64,000 bases of DNA, from assembly GCA_964392245.1 (NCBI GenBank), contig CAYMOX010000006.1:1-64000 (forward strand), in the 5' to 3' direction. Position 1 is the stretch's first letter; every line of letters begins with the position of its first letter. The notes under the pieces are model-generated. The model did no database searches, was not told where the DNA came from, and saw only the letters and a list, made by a program, of their open reading frames with translations. Position numbers and translations under genes: made by a program. The stretch comes from JAAUUJ01 sp964392245. GTDB lineage: Bacteria > Cyanobacteriota > Cyanobacteriia > Thermostichales > Thermostichaceae. Positions 7,943 to 16,644 of this stretch are shown here, in pieces.

Positions 7943-9122
7943 ATCGGGTCAAATTCTCTCCATCCTGGATCAAAAACGGCAGGCGTTTACCGACTTTGAT
8001 GGGCATCTTGCCCGCCACCGTCAGCTTTATCAGGAGGCCATGGCGGATCTAGTGAACTGGTCCAGCTTGCAGATGGCCGAACAGTTGTCTGGATTTGCCT
8101 ATCCAGGGGCGCTGGCCAGTAAGGAATGGGATCTCGCGAAACAGTGGCGGATCCCGTTTACCCAGCAATGGTCCAGTCATGAAGACAGTCTCGCCTGGGT
8201 GAGTGAGACCATCCGGCAGATTCCCACCTTTGCCGTGGATGGATCGCAGCTCTATCTGGATAAAGATATTTCCCTGCCCATTGCCCTGGTGCAGATCGGG
8301 TGGTACGAGAATTTCCACTGTCCGGAGGGAATTTATCACAAAGATATTCGAGTGGATGTCTTAACTCCCCAGGATCTGGGGGGCAACAGTGGCGAACCCC
8401 GCACCCAGATCATCAACATGCGCCGATCCGCGATGGAATTGCAGCGGCTGGTGGAGTATATCGAGGACCACAGCCAGGAGAACCGCTGTCTGACTTTTTA
8501 TGACGGGGCTCTGGTGGCCACCTTTGCGGAACCTTTTGAACCGAAAATTCAAGAGGTGTACGTTCAGTCGGTGTTGAAGTTGCTGCGGGCCAGCGAGCAT
8601 CATCGTGTTCCCGTGATTGGCTATATCGACACCACCTACACCCGCGATCTCACTCAGATGTTGAAGCATTTGCAAGATCTACCCGATTCCCCAGTGATCC
8701 ACGACGCCCAATTGCTAGATAGTCTTCTGAAATGGGGGGAGCGCACACCCTTTTTTACCTGCTGCCGGAGTGGTACCCAGCAGGGTCATGCCAGTATCCT
8801 TTCCCAGTATCAGGAAATGAGCAATCGCATTGGTTTTGTCTATCTGAAAACCCACGAGGGCTATCCGGTGCGCCTGGAAATTCCGGTGTGGATCTTTGAA
8901 CAGGGGTTGCTGGACTGGGTGGTGGACCTGGTGCGCTGTGAGGTGATCATTGGTAAAGGCTATCCCTATGTCCTGGAAACAGCGGATCAGACGGCGCTGC
9001 TGCGGGCAGAGGATCGAAACGGGTTTATGCGGCTACTGCAGGACTGGTCGGATCGAGAACGATTGCCCCTGCGACTCTCGCGAAAAATGGTGAGTAAACT
9101 GCAACGGAGGCGGGTGCGATGA
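7932..9122 (+). CDS. nurA: NurA-domain nuclease
   Basis: NurA is the 5'-3' nuclease that works inside or beside the HerA hexamer in archaeal end resection. The 396-residue protein shows the NurA metal-site arrangement: FAVDGSQ with Asp103, FYDGAL with Asp191, and a later GYIDTTYTRDL segment followed by the conserved C-terminal part (RLEIPVWI). I start at ATG 7932, preceded by GGGGGA at 7917-7922; the frame is open further upstream only inside the Rad50 gene. It overlaps that gene by 11 bases, and its own stop overlaps the next start (ATGA, 9119-9122). The gene sits between rad50-like and herA-like genes, the classic NurA context. Confidence 0.88.
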   Translation: MVIRSGQILSILDQKRQAFTDFDGHLARHRQLYQEAMADLVNWSSLQMAEQLSGFAYPGALASKEWDLAKQWRIPFTQQWSSHEDSLAWVSETIRQIPTFAVDGSQLYLDKDISLPIALVQIGWYENFHCPEGIYHKDIRVDVLTPQDLGGNSGEPRTQIINMRRSAMELQRLVEYIEDHSQENRCLTFYDGALVATFAEPFEPKIQEVYVQSVLKLLRASEHHRVPVIGYIDTTYTRDLTQMLKHLQDLPDSPVIHDAQLLDSLLKWGERTPFFTCCRSGTQQGHASILSQYQEMSNRIGFVYLKTHEGYPVRLEIPVWIFEQGLLDWVVDLVRCEVIIGKGYPYVLETADQTALLRAEDRNGFMRLLQDWSDRERLPLRLSRKMVSKLQRRRVR

Positions 9123-9739
9123 GACTGGGAAAAGTGGTGAAATCCAATAACCACTGTGATTATGTGGTGGAGGTCGATGATCGTCTGAGCGTGAAACATC
9201 CCCCCTCTCCTGAGGCCTATGGTTTTGGTAATTTTGTCAAACTGGAAACCGATCAACGCCACTGGGGTGTGGGGGTCATTTACAACACACAACTCTTTAA
9301 TCCGGCATTTCTCAACTCAGGGCCGCGACTTTCCAGTGAACCCAGTCTGATTTATGCCCCCGATCTGCAAAGTGAGATCAAGACCCTCTTATCAGTTGTT
9401 TTAATCGGGACTCTGGAACCCCCAGAAAGAGTTCTCGACTCTCCAGAAAAGCTGCATGTCTACGGTCAGCAGGGAATTCCTCGATTAGTAGTGCCGGTCA
9501 ATACATTAGCCTATAAAATGAGCGAAGAGGAAGTCTATCAGTTTCATCAAGATCGGAGTGGAGCACCTCAATTTGCCTATTATGGTTTGCTGATGAATTG
9601 TGGAGGGCCATTTGCTCATCAGCTTATCCACCAGGTTCTGAGCGAGATCAGCCAGATGTTTTTTGGCAGCCAGCGTCGGGCTTTAGAAATACTCGGTAAA
9701 GAGCTGTCATGGAAAATGACGATGGGAGCAATGCGATAA
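9119..9739 (+). CDS. HerA-associated protein, HAS-barrel-like
   Basis: A 206-residue protein lodged between nurA and herA, overlapping both (ATGA with nurA, TAATG with herA). The first half is beta-rich (MRLGKVVKSN..., followed by a strand-turn-strand pattern ending near YNTQLFNP), like the HAS-barrel found at the N-terminus of HerA/FtsK-type ATPases. The second half is mostly helical and has no nucleotide-binding motif. The overlaps say it is made in step with NurA and HerA, so it is probably a structural or loading partner of the complex. The HAS-barrel assignment is by pattern only. Confidence 0.65.
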   Translation: MRLGKVVKSNNHCDYVVEVDDRLSVKHPPSPEAYGFGNFVKLETDQRHWGVGVIYNTQLFNPAFLNSGPRLSSEPSLIYAPDLQSEIKTLLSVVLIGTLEPPERVLDSPEKLHVYGQQGIPRLVVPVNTLAYKMSEEEVYQFHQDRSGAPQFAYYGLLMNCGGPFAHQLIHQVLSEISQMFFGSQRRALEILGKELSWKMTMGAMR

Positions 9740-11376
9740 TGAGTCATGTGATCGGCACCGTGAAAGGACCTGGAGAGACTGCCAATCAGTACATCTTCAT
9801 CACCTCCGATACTAAAAATGTCAAAGTGGGGGAGTTTGTCTATTACCAGTTGCCGGAACAGAATCTCAATATTATTGGCAAGATTGCGGCATTGCAGCTC
9901 CTGGATCACCTGCCGGATCGCATTTTTGCCGACACTGCCATTGACCCCAGTACGATTGTGGCGCTGGTGGGTTTTAAAGAACCCAATCCTGAGATCTACG
10001 GGGTAACGGTGGAGGTGATCGGGTATTTTCATGATGCCATGGGGTTCATCAACCCCCGCCGCCCCCCGGATCCAGGTGCGAAGGTGTTTCTGGCCTCAGC
10101 GGAGATGTTGCGGTCGGTGCTGAACAAACGGGATGTCCACATGAAGGGCGGCGCCCACCTAGGAAGTTTACTGCTGCGGGTGCATGAAGATGTGCCTGTG
10201 GTCCTGGATGTGAAGGAGATGGTCAGTACGCACCTGGCTATTCTGGCGGGGACCGGATCGGGGAAGTCTTACACCGCTGGGGTGCTGATTGAAGAATTAC
10301 TCCTGCCCAAAAACCGGGCGGCGGTCCTGATCCTGGATCCCCATGGGGAGTACGACACCCTAGCGGAAATGCAAACCAATACCGATTTCTGGGGAGAAGA
10401 TGGCTATCGGCCCAAGGTACAGGTGCTCAGCCCCGAAGAGATCAAGATCCGTGTTTCTTCCCTCAATTTTTTTGATATTCTCACCCTGCTGCCAGAGATG
10501 TCGGAGCGGCAGAAGTCCTTTCTGGAAAAGGCCTATCATCGCACCACGCAGTTCAGCCAGCATCGCTGGACGATTCAAGATCTGATCGACGCGGTCAACG
10601 AAGCAGACTCGCAACAGGATGGTTCCCAGGGCACTTCTGCCGCCGCTCTGGAATGGAAGCTGGAGCAGATTGAACGCTCCCCCTACTTCAGCAATATTGA
10701 ACACCTGGCCCCCCGAGATTTATTTGAACCCGGACAGGTGACAATTTTGCAGATGAATGAGATCAGCCAGGAGGAGCAGCAGGTGATCACGGCGGCGATC
10801 CTGCGACAGGCTAATCACGCCCGCATGAACACCCACAAAGGCCGGATCAGTGAAACCGACGAGAACTATCTGCCCTATCCAGTTTTCATTCTGATCGAAG
10901 AAGCCCATCGCTTTGCTCCCGCCCATGAACCTTCCCGCTGTAAGCAGGTCCTGCGCACAATCTTGAGTGAAGGCCGCAAGTTTGGTCTGGGGGTGGGTCT
11001 GATCACACAGCGCCCCGGCAAGCTGGACTCGGACATCCTTTCCCAATGCATGAGTCAGTTTTTAATGCGCATCGTCAACCCCACCGATCAGGAAAATCTG
11101 CGCCACAGCGTTGAGGCTGCCGGTCGGGATCTGCTCAAGGAACTGCCTGCTCTCAGTAAGGGTCAAGTGATTGTCTCGGGGGTTTGTGTGAATACGCCCG
11201 TGCTCTGTAAGGTCAGGAAGCGGTTGACCCAACATGGAGGAACCACCATCGAAATTGTGGAGAACTGGCAGAAATACTTTCAGATCCAGCAGCAACGGGA
11301 ACGGTTGGTCAAGGCAGCGCCCCTGCGTCCACGCCTCCAACCCCAGGTATCTCTGGATGGTCTCAGTATTGATTAG
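9739..11376 (+). CDS. herA: HerA-type DNA translocase/helicase
   Basis: HerA is a hexameric FtsK-like ATPase that pumps DNA through NurA during end resection. The 545-residue protein has an N-terminal beta-barrel (residues 1-140), Walker A AGTGSGKSYTAG (about residue 172), LDPHGEYD, the Walker B strand FILIEEAHRFAPA (about 385), and the sensor/Arg region KFGLGVGLITQRPGK with a following LMRIVNPTDQ. I prefer the ATG at 9739, which overlaps the previous stop as TAATG and has GGGAG at 9724-9728 ten bases upstream; an in-frame ATG at 9709 would add ten residues. It is the last gene of the co-directional mre11-rad50-nurA-HAS-herA run. Confidence 0.9.
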   Translation: MSHVIGTVKGPGETANQYIFITSDTKNVKVGEFVYYQLPEQNLNIIGKIAALQLLDHLPDRIFADTAIDPSTIVALVGFKEPNPEIYGVTVEVIGYFHDAMGFINPRRPPDPGAKVFLASAEMLRSVLNKRDVHMKGGAHLGSLLLRVHEDVPVVLDVKEMVSTHLAILAGTGSGKSYTAGVLIEELLLPKNRAAVLILDPHGEYDTLAEMQTNTDFWGEDGYRPKVQVLSPEEIKIRVSSLNFFDILTLLPEMSERQKSFLEKAYHRTTQFSQHRWTIQDLIDAVNEADSQQDGSQGTSAAALEWKLEQIERSPYFSNIEHLAPRDLFEPGQVTILQMNEISQEEQQVITAAILRQANHARMNTHKGRISETDENYLPYPVFILIEEAHRFAPAHEPSRCKQVLRTILSEGRKFGLGVGLITQRPGKLDSDILSQCMSQFLMRIVNPTDQENLRHSVEAAGRDLLKELPALSKGQVIVSGVCVNTPVLCKVRKRLTQHGGTTIEIVENWQKYFQIQQQRERLVKAAPLRPRLQPQVSLDGLSID

Positions 11377-11399
11377 CGTGACTTTAGGCAGACTCATCG

Positions 11400-12857
11400 A
11401 TGTCACAGGTGTCTTCCTCTTCCTCAGAACCGCACTCCTGGTTGGATCAGCTCAACCAACTCTTCCCTTCCCTACGCACGATTGGCAGAGAGTTGGGCTA
11501 CAACATTCCCCCTGATCTGGGGATGATCTACAACCTGGCCGCTCACTACAACCATCCCGATCGGTGTCCTGTGGTGGTGGTCCCGGGCTTTCTGGGATCT
11601 GTGCTTGTGGATCAGGAAACGGGGATCAAAGTCTGGGGAGAGTTCTCAAAAAAAGCTCTAAATCCAGCAACTCCTGAGGGGACACGCCTATTTGGCATGG
11701 CCATGCAAAAAGGACTGCCTCTTCACGAACTGAATGATGGGGTGGTGGCCACTGATACACTGGCTCATATTGGCGGGGATCTCTTTGGGGTGCCCTTACA
11801 TTTAAGTGCTTATTCACAGCTGCTTCTGGCATTGGGATTGGGAGGGTTTCGAGATCAACAATTGGCTTTAGCCGGAGTCGTAGATTATGGCACCGATCAC
11901 TATACCTGTTTTCAATTTGCCTATGACTGGCGCCGCGACATCGTTGAAGCGGCTAAAAAGCTGGCTCAGTTTGTTGAATATAAACGTGCTTATGTTCGTG
12001 CTAAAAACCAGGAACTCTTTGGTGAAGACACAGAAAACATCAAAATCAATCTGGTGGCCCATTCCATGGGCGGCTTAGCCGTCAGATATTTCCTACGCTA
12101 CGGAGACGCTGATCTACCGGAGGATGGTAGTCTTCCACCTGTCACCTGGGCAGGGGCTAAACAGATCAACAAGGTGGTCTTGATCGCACCTCCCAATGGT
12201 GGATCTCTAGAATCTCTGGAGTTTCTGTTATCTGGCTCTCATTTTCCGCCAGGGTTTCCTAAATACACCTCAGCCTTGCTCTGTACCTTGCCCTCGATTT
12301 ATCAGTTACTGCCTCGCATGCGTCATCGTCCTGTCATTTCGAAGGTTTATCCGCATCAGGAGATCGACTACTTTGATCCCAATGTCTGGGACCTTTACAA
12401 ATGGGGCATTCTCAGTCCCGATCAAGATCGCACCCTGCAGTCACTACTTCCCCATACCGCAAGTGCTTCAGAACGATATGACATTGCCTATGATCACCTC
12501 AGTAAAGTTTTACTCAGAGCACAATATCTACAACGAGCCCTGGATCAACCTACCACCCCTCCCGACCATCTCAAGATTCATTTAGTCGCTGGAGATTCTG
12601 TCCCCACTCATAAAAGACTACTTGTAGATCCGGTCACAGGAAAAATAGAAATCTCAGAAAGCGGGCCAGGTGATGGGGTTGTCTTACGAAGCAGCGCACT
12701 CCTGGATGAACGAACTGACGAGGAATGGAAACCAACAGTGCAATCCCCTATTGATTGGCATCGGGTTATGTTTCTATTTACCAACCATCTGGGCCTGACC
12801 AAAGATCCCACCTTTATTGATAATTTACTATTTGAGTTATTGGAAAATCCTCATTAA
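11400..12857 (+). CDS. LCAT-like alpha/beta hydrolase (lipase/acyltransferase)
   Basis: A 485-residue protein related to lecithin:cholesterol acyltransferase-type lipases. VVVVPGFLGS near residue 60 is the oxyanion strand-loop, FAYDWRRD is the conserved block before the active site, and LVAHSMGGL holds the nucleophile Ser222. APPNGGS follows, and a late GDGVV probably carries the acid of the triad, with a His close to the C-terminus (DWHRVMF). No signal peptide is evident. Substrate is unknown, probably a lipid ester. The region has no GGATCC sites, unlike the genes before it. It lies 23 bases after herA and may simply read through from that operon. Confidence 0.8.
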   Translation: MSQVSSSSSEPHSWLDQLNQLFPSLRTIGRELGYNIPPDLGMIYNLAAHYNHPDRCPVVVVPGFLGSVLVDQETGIKVWGEFSKKALNPATPEGTRLFGMAMQKGLPLHELNDGVVATDTLAHIGGDLFGVPLHLSAYSQLLLALGLGGFRDQQLALAGVVDYGTDHYTCFQFAYDWRRDIVEAAKKLAQFVEYKRAYVRAKNQELFGEDTENIKINLVAHSMGGLAVRYFLRYGDADLPEDGSLPPVTWAGAKQINKVVLIAPPNGGSLESLEFLLSGSHFPPGFPKYTSALLCTLPSIYQLLPRMRHRPVISKVYPHQEIDYFDPNVWDLYKWGILSPDQDRTLQSLLPHTASASERYDIAYDHLSKVLLRAQYLQRALDQPTTPPDHLKIHLVAGDSVPTHKRLLVDPVTGKIEISESGPGDGVVLRSSALLDERTDEEWKPTVQSPIDWHRVMFLFTNHLGLTKDPTFIDNLLFELLENPH

Positions 12858-12868
12858 CATCAGGATCT

Positions 12869-13558
12869 ATGGCAATACAGTTAGAGAATATTATACCTGT
12901 GGGCCGCTCCCTGGACGAATATATTCGTATGTTCAATCTGACTGCGCAGGAGCTGTCCAGATCAATCCTGAGTGTGGCAGATGGACCAGCTAGTTTCAAT
13001 TCTGAGGGGACAATCCAGGGATATCAGATCAAATCTATAGACCCCATCTACAGATTTTCAGCTGAGCAAATTCGTTATCGCTTTCAGGGTGTCATCGATG
13101 ACATCATCCAGCAGGTCGAGCAAACCCCAGACGATTGGGTGTGGACCTATCACGAATCACCCCAGGGGCTGAAGAAACATCGGATATTGGTGATCCAGCG
13201 CTTCTGTCAAGATTTTGAGGTCGGGAAAATTGAGGGGAGATATGTGGTTGGGGAGCTACCCACACTTAACGATGCAGACCAAGAGTTTGATTTGGGGCTA
13301 TGCTCACATTTTCTCTTTTTATACTCAGATCATCTCAATGAGCAGTTTCATCTAGATTCAATTCAAGAGATGCTGCGAGTCTGCCGGGAAATTCGTATCT
13401 TCCCGCTTTTAACCCTACAACTTGAACGATCACCCTATCTGGATACAGTGATGCGCACTTTGGGAGAGAAGGGGTTTGTCTCTGAGATCCAGAAAGTTGA
13501 CTATGAACTCCAGCGAGGGGGATGTCAGATGTTGAAAATCAAAAGGGAGGCAACCTAG
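12869..13558 (+). CDS. SAM-dependent methyltransferase-like protein
   Basis: A 229-residue protein. Residues 28-42 (ELSRSILSVADGPASFN) look like a methyltransferase motif I in which the usual DxGxGP has become VADGPAS. Later blocks resemble core strands: FDLGLCSHFLFLYSD (motif IV-like, about 150) and EIRIFPLLTL (about 183). It is only 11 bases downstream of the LCAT-like gene, with AGGA before the ATG, so the two are probably one transcript. Substrate is unknown. The altered glycine-rich loop leaves open whether it still binds SAM. Confidence 0.65.
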   Translation: MAIQLENIIPVGRSLDEYIRMFNLTAQELSRSILSVADGPASFNSEGTIQGYQIKSIDPIYRFSAEQIRYRFQGVIDDIIQQVEQTPDDWVWTYHESPQGLKKHRILVIQRFCQDFEVGKIEGRYVVGELPTLNDADQEFDLGLCSHFLFLYSDHLNEQFHLDSIQEMLRVCREIRIFPLLTLQLERSPYLDTVMRTLGEKGFVSEIQKVDYELQRGGCQMLKIKREAT

Positions 13559-13593
13559 AAACAATCAATTAAAGAGAGTAAACCTCCATCCAC

Positions 13594-14232
13594 TCAAACT
13601 ACAGCTGCTCGTCCATTTTCATCTCGATACAAATCATGGTGGTAAATATAGTCTTCCACAGCAGGAGGCACAAGGTAGCGAATCGATCCCTGTTGCTGGA
13701 TCTGCTCTCGAATAAAGGTGGAAGAGATCTCAATATAGGGTGCATTCAAGATCTGGTAGCGGATGGAAATGATGCGACCGACGGCTGCTGCTACATCCTC
13801 CGGTTGGTCGGGGCAGACCCTGGGGGCAATGATCCACTGACAAAGTTGCACCACCTTTTCGACTCCATACCAACTGGGCAGATCCCGCAAAGCATCCACC
13901 CCTAGGATCCAGTGCCATTCCGTCTCAGGGTATTGTTCAGAGAGATCCTCCAGCGTCGTCAATGCATAGGAGCGCCCCGATCGCTGAATTTCCACCTCAC
14001 TGCAGTAAAATTGCCCATGATCAGCAATCGCCAGCTTCACCATCTGCAGCCGATCCTGAGATGAAGCTCCTGGAGCCAGAGCTTTGTGCGGCGGATCACC
14101 AGCGGGAATCCAGAGCACCCCATCCAGATGAAACTGTCGCAGTGCCTGGTCAGCAATGATCAGATGCCCCAGATGTACAGGATTGAAGGTACCTCCCATA
14201 ATGGCCATGCGGGGATTGGAGGATGAAATCAT
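13594..14232 (-). CDS. nadD: Nicotinate-nucleotide adenylyltransferase
   Basis: NadD transfers AMP from ATP to nicotinate mononucleotide in NAD synthesis. The 212-residue protein has GGTFNPVHLGHL close to the N-terminus (nucleotidyltransferase T/HxGH motif), WIPAGDPPHK, and ISSTFIREQI near the C-terminus (the ISSTxIR phosphate-binding motif). The frame stays open upstream to 14322, but I start at 14232 because that ATG has GAAGG seven bases before it and puts the first motif at the usual distance from the N-terminus. Minus strand, tail-to-tail with the methyltransferase-like gene 36 bases away. Confidence 0.93.
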   Translation of the reverse strand: MISSSNPRMAIMGGTFNPVHLGHLIIADQALRQFHLDGVLWIPAGDPPHKALAPGASSQDRLQMVKLAIADHGQFYCSEVEIQRSGRSYALTTLEDLSEQYPETEWHWILGVDALRDLPSWYGVEKVVQLCQWIIAPRVCPDQPEDVAAAVGRIISIRYQILNAPYIEISSTFIREQIQQQGSIRYLVPPAVEDYIYHHDLYRDENGRAAVV

Positions 14233-14509
14233 TGTTAGACCTTCAGGACTTACCTGAGATGAAGTGGGACTGCAAAATACGCTGAAACTATCGACATCCT
14301 CGATCAACAAGGTCATTTGCACAGGGGAATTGGATTGCTTAGTTTACTAACAATGTCTATGGTAATCAACTAAATAGTCCGTCGGGATTGCCAGCAGAAT
14401 TACAGCATCTCCCGGTCTCTTAAAGCACAATTTCTGCTTCTGGACGCTGGGGATATCCAGATTGACTGTAAAGTGGGAATGCCTGTATCAGCATCTCACC
14501 CTACCCAGC

Positions 14510-15280
14510 CTATTCTGCTTCTTCGAAACCGTCTGTTACGCTCTCAGTACTCTCATCCAGCAAACCCAAAACGTTCTGGGCCTCTCCGCTGGGTAATTTT
14601 TCGACACTGCGCAGCTTCCGTTCCATTGCACGCGATCGAACCCCGGTCAACTCGATAGTTGAGGATGCTGTCTGGAGCTGTTTCTTCACACGGTCCAGGA
14701 CATCCACGAACTTACCGAATTCAGTTTTTACCGCTGCTAGGATGTGCCATACTTCGCTGGAGCGTTTCTCAATGGCTAAAGTTCGGAAGCCCATTCTCAG
14801 ACTACTCAGCAGTGCAGCTAATGTAGTGGGTCCGGCTACAACAATGCAGAATTTCCGTTGGAGTTCCTCAACCTGCCCAGCTTTGCTTAGAACTTCCGCA
14901 TACAATCCCTCAGTAGGCAGAAATAGGATGGCAAAGTCCGTGGTTTTGGGCGGATTAATATACTTTGATTGAATGTCCTTGGCGGATATATGCAAGGCAC
15001 GTATCAGGGCTTTTCTGGCAGATTCTACGGCGGCAGCATCGCCAGTTTCACTTGCTTCCAGGACTCTCAGATAGTCCTCCTGCGGAAATTTGGCATCGAT
15101 GGGCAGCCACACCACAGAATCCCCATCACCCACAGATCCAGGTAGCTTGATGGCAAATTCCACCAGTTCACGGGTACCTTCCTTGAGCTGTACATTCCTG
15201 GCGTACTGGTCAGGCGTGAGGATCTCCTCAAGGGTGTTTGCAGGCGCGCATGAGCAAAGACCAATTCGGCTAGAGAGCAC
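14510..15280 (-). pseudogene. rmuC: RmuC family protein, 5'-truncated remnant
   Basis: The 256 codons cover most of the RmuC nuclease-like domain: VVWLPIDAKFPQEDYLRV, DFAILFLPTEGLYAEVL, CIVVAGPTTLAALL and the C-terminal KLPSGEAQNVLG. RmuC restrains DNA rearrangements. A complete RmuC is about 400-500 residues, with an N-terminal membrane anchor, a coiled coil and a Trp-Gly-Glu block before LEEIL. Here all of that is absent: homology stops at NTLEEIL (about 15235), and the remaining upstream codons look random. The first usable codon is a GTG with no ribosome site. The missing part would lie where malE now sits, so the break probably came with a rearrangement. Some residual expression cannot be excluded. 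Confidence 0.7.
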
Positions 15281-15336
15281 ACCATCATCATACTGACAAC
15301 CTAGGTTTATAGAGTTGCAGGTAAGGAGTTGCGCTC

Positions 15337-15357
15337 ATGACCGAAGCCCCCCTCTGA
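15337..15357 (+). other. Six-codon mini-ORF upstream of malE
   Basis: AAGGAG (15323-15328) sits 8 bases before an ATG that opens a six-codon frame, MTEAPL, stopped by TGA at 15355-15357. The ribosome site is better than that of malE itself, 91 bases further on. It could be a leader peptide for the mal operon or the decayed start of a lost gene at a rearrangement point. Confidence 0.3.
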
Positions 15358-15448
15358 AAGGGAGAAGGCTCGTTACCCTGTCTGCTTTATGGGATAGGCA
15401 AGCTAGGTTTGTATTGCGAATCAATCGTAGCGTGTTCACGGTAGCCAG

Positions 15449-16642
15449 ATGAGAAAGATAGGTCGCTCCTGGGTGAGTTCGGTGATTGGGATCCTGATCA
15501 GTGCCCTACCTGCCCAGGCGGTGACGGAAGGCGAACTGCTGATCTGGATGCGGGCGGATAAGTCCTTTCAGGGCATGCGGGTGTTGGGGGAGCAGTTTGA
15601 AGCGGAGACGGGGGTCCCCGTTAGAGTAGAGGTTCCGGAAGCGGCCATTGACAAATTTATTCAGGCAGCCCAGCGCAACCGTGGTCCCGATCTGCTGGGA
15701 TGGGCTCACGACCGGGTGGGAGATCTGGTAACTGCGGGTCTGGTACAACCCGTGGATATGACGCCCCTGACGCAGGATCGCTTTCTAGATAAAGCCCTGC
15801 AGGCCTTCACGATCCAGGGGGATCTGTTTGGCTATCCGGTGGGCATGGAGGCTGTTGCCCTGATCTACAACCGCGATCTGGTGCCAGACCCCCCCCAGAG
15901 CTTTGCAGAGGTGCGGGATCTACATGAGATTCTTAGGGATCAGGGGAAGCTCACGCTGCACTTTGACTACCGCAATTTTTATTTTTCCTTTCCCTTGCTG
16001 GCAGCTCAGGGGGGATACATCTTTGGGCAAACCGCGGAGGACACTCTCGATCCAGGGGATGTGGGTCTGGATCAGCCAGGGGCCATTGCAGGATTGGAGA
16101 TGTTAGAGGAGCTGGTGGCTCAGGGGGTGATTCTCCAGGACTCCACCTACAGCATTATGGTGGCCAATATGGTGCAGCAGGATCTGGGTCTGATGATCAC
16201 AGGACCCTGGGAGTGGTCCAATCTGGAGAAGAATAAGGTCAATTTTGGCGTGGCTCCGCTCCCTTCTATGAATGGTTATCCCACTCCAGCCTTCGTGGGT
16301 GTGCAGGGATTTTTGATCAACCAGGCCTCCCCCAATGCCGATCTGATCCAGGAGTTTATGGAGCATTATGTGCTGACCCCCGAGGGGCTGCAGGTGTTGA
16401 ACCAGGATGTACCTGTGGGGATCCCGAGTTTGAGGACAGTGGCTGAAGCATGGTCAGTGGATCCGCGTCTGGAAGCCACCCTCAAGAGTGTTGAACAGGG
16501 GGTGCTGATCCCGAATATTCCGGAGATGAATGCCGTCTGGACCCAGATGTCTGGGGTGATCGGGGATGTGGTGAATGGACGCATCAATGCTGAAGAGGCT
16601 CTGATCCGCTCAACCCAGCAGATCGAGGAGGCGATTGAATAG
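15449..16642 (+). CDS. malE: Maltose/maltodextrin ABC transporter, periplasmic binding protein
   Basis: A 397-residue solute-binding protein for uptake of maltose-type oligosaccharides; length is nearly that of E. coli MalE. Residues 1-24 are a signal peptide (basic start, hydrophobic core VIGILISAL, cleavage after AQA). The mature part starts with EGELLIWMRADKSFQGM and contains GPDLLGWAHDRVG, YPVGMEAVALIYNRDL, MITGPWEWSNL and the C-terminal MNAVWTQMSGVIGDVVNGR, all in the order seen in MalE. The start is ATG 15449; the upstream Shine-Dalgarno is weak (GGTAG). First gene of malEFG; malF begins three bases after its stop. Confidence 0.93.
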   Translation: MRKIGRSWVSSVIGILISALPAQAVTEGELLIWMRADKSFQGMRVLGEQFEAETGVPVRVEVPEAAIDKFIQAAQRNRGPDLLGWAHDRVGDLVTAGLVQPVDMTPLTQDRFLDKALQAFTIQGDLFGYPVGMEAVALIYNRDLVPDPPQSFAEVRDLHEILRDQGKLTLHFDYRNFYFSFPLLAAQGGYIFGQTAEDTLDPGDVGLDQPGAIAGLEMLEELVAQGVILQDSTYSIMVANMVQQDLGLMITGPWEWSNLEKNKVNFGVAPLPSMNGYPTPAFVGVQGFLINQASPNADLIQEFMEHYVLTPEGLQVLNQDVPVGIPSLRTVAEAWSVDPRLEATLKSVEQGVLIPNIPEMNAVWTQMSGVIGDVVNGRINAEEALIRSTQQIEEAIE

Positions 16643-16644
16643 AG

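Noticed and set aside
14233..14322. 30-residue N-terminal extension of nadD
   Set aside because: Not typical of NadD; the internal ATG at 14232 has GAAGG and starts just before the first motif.
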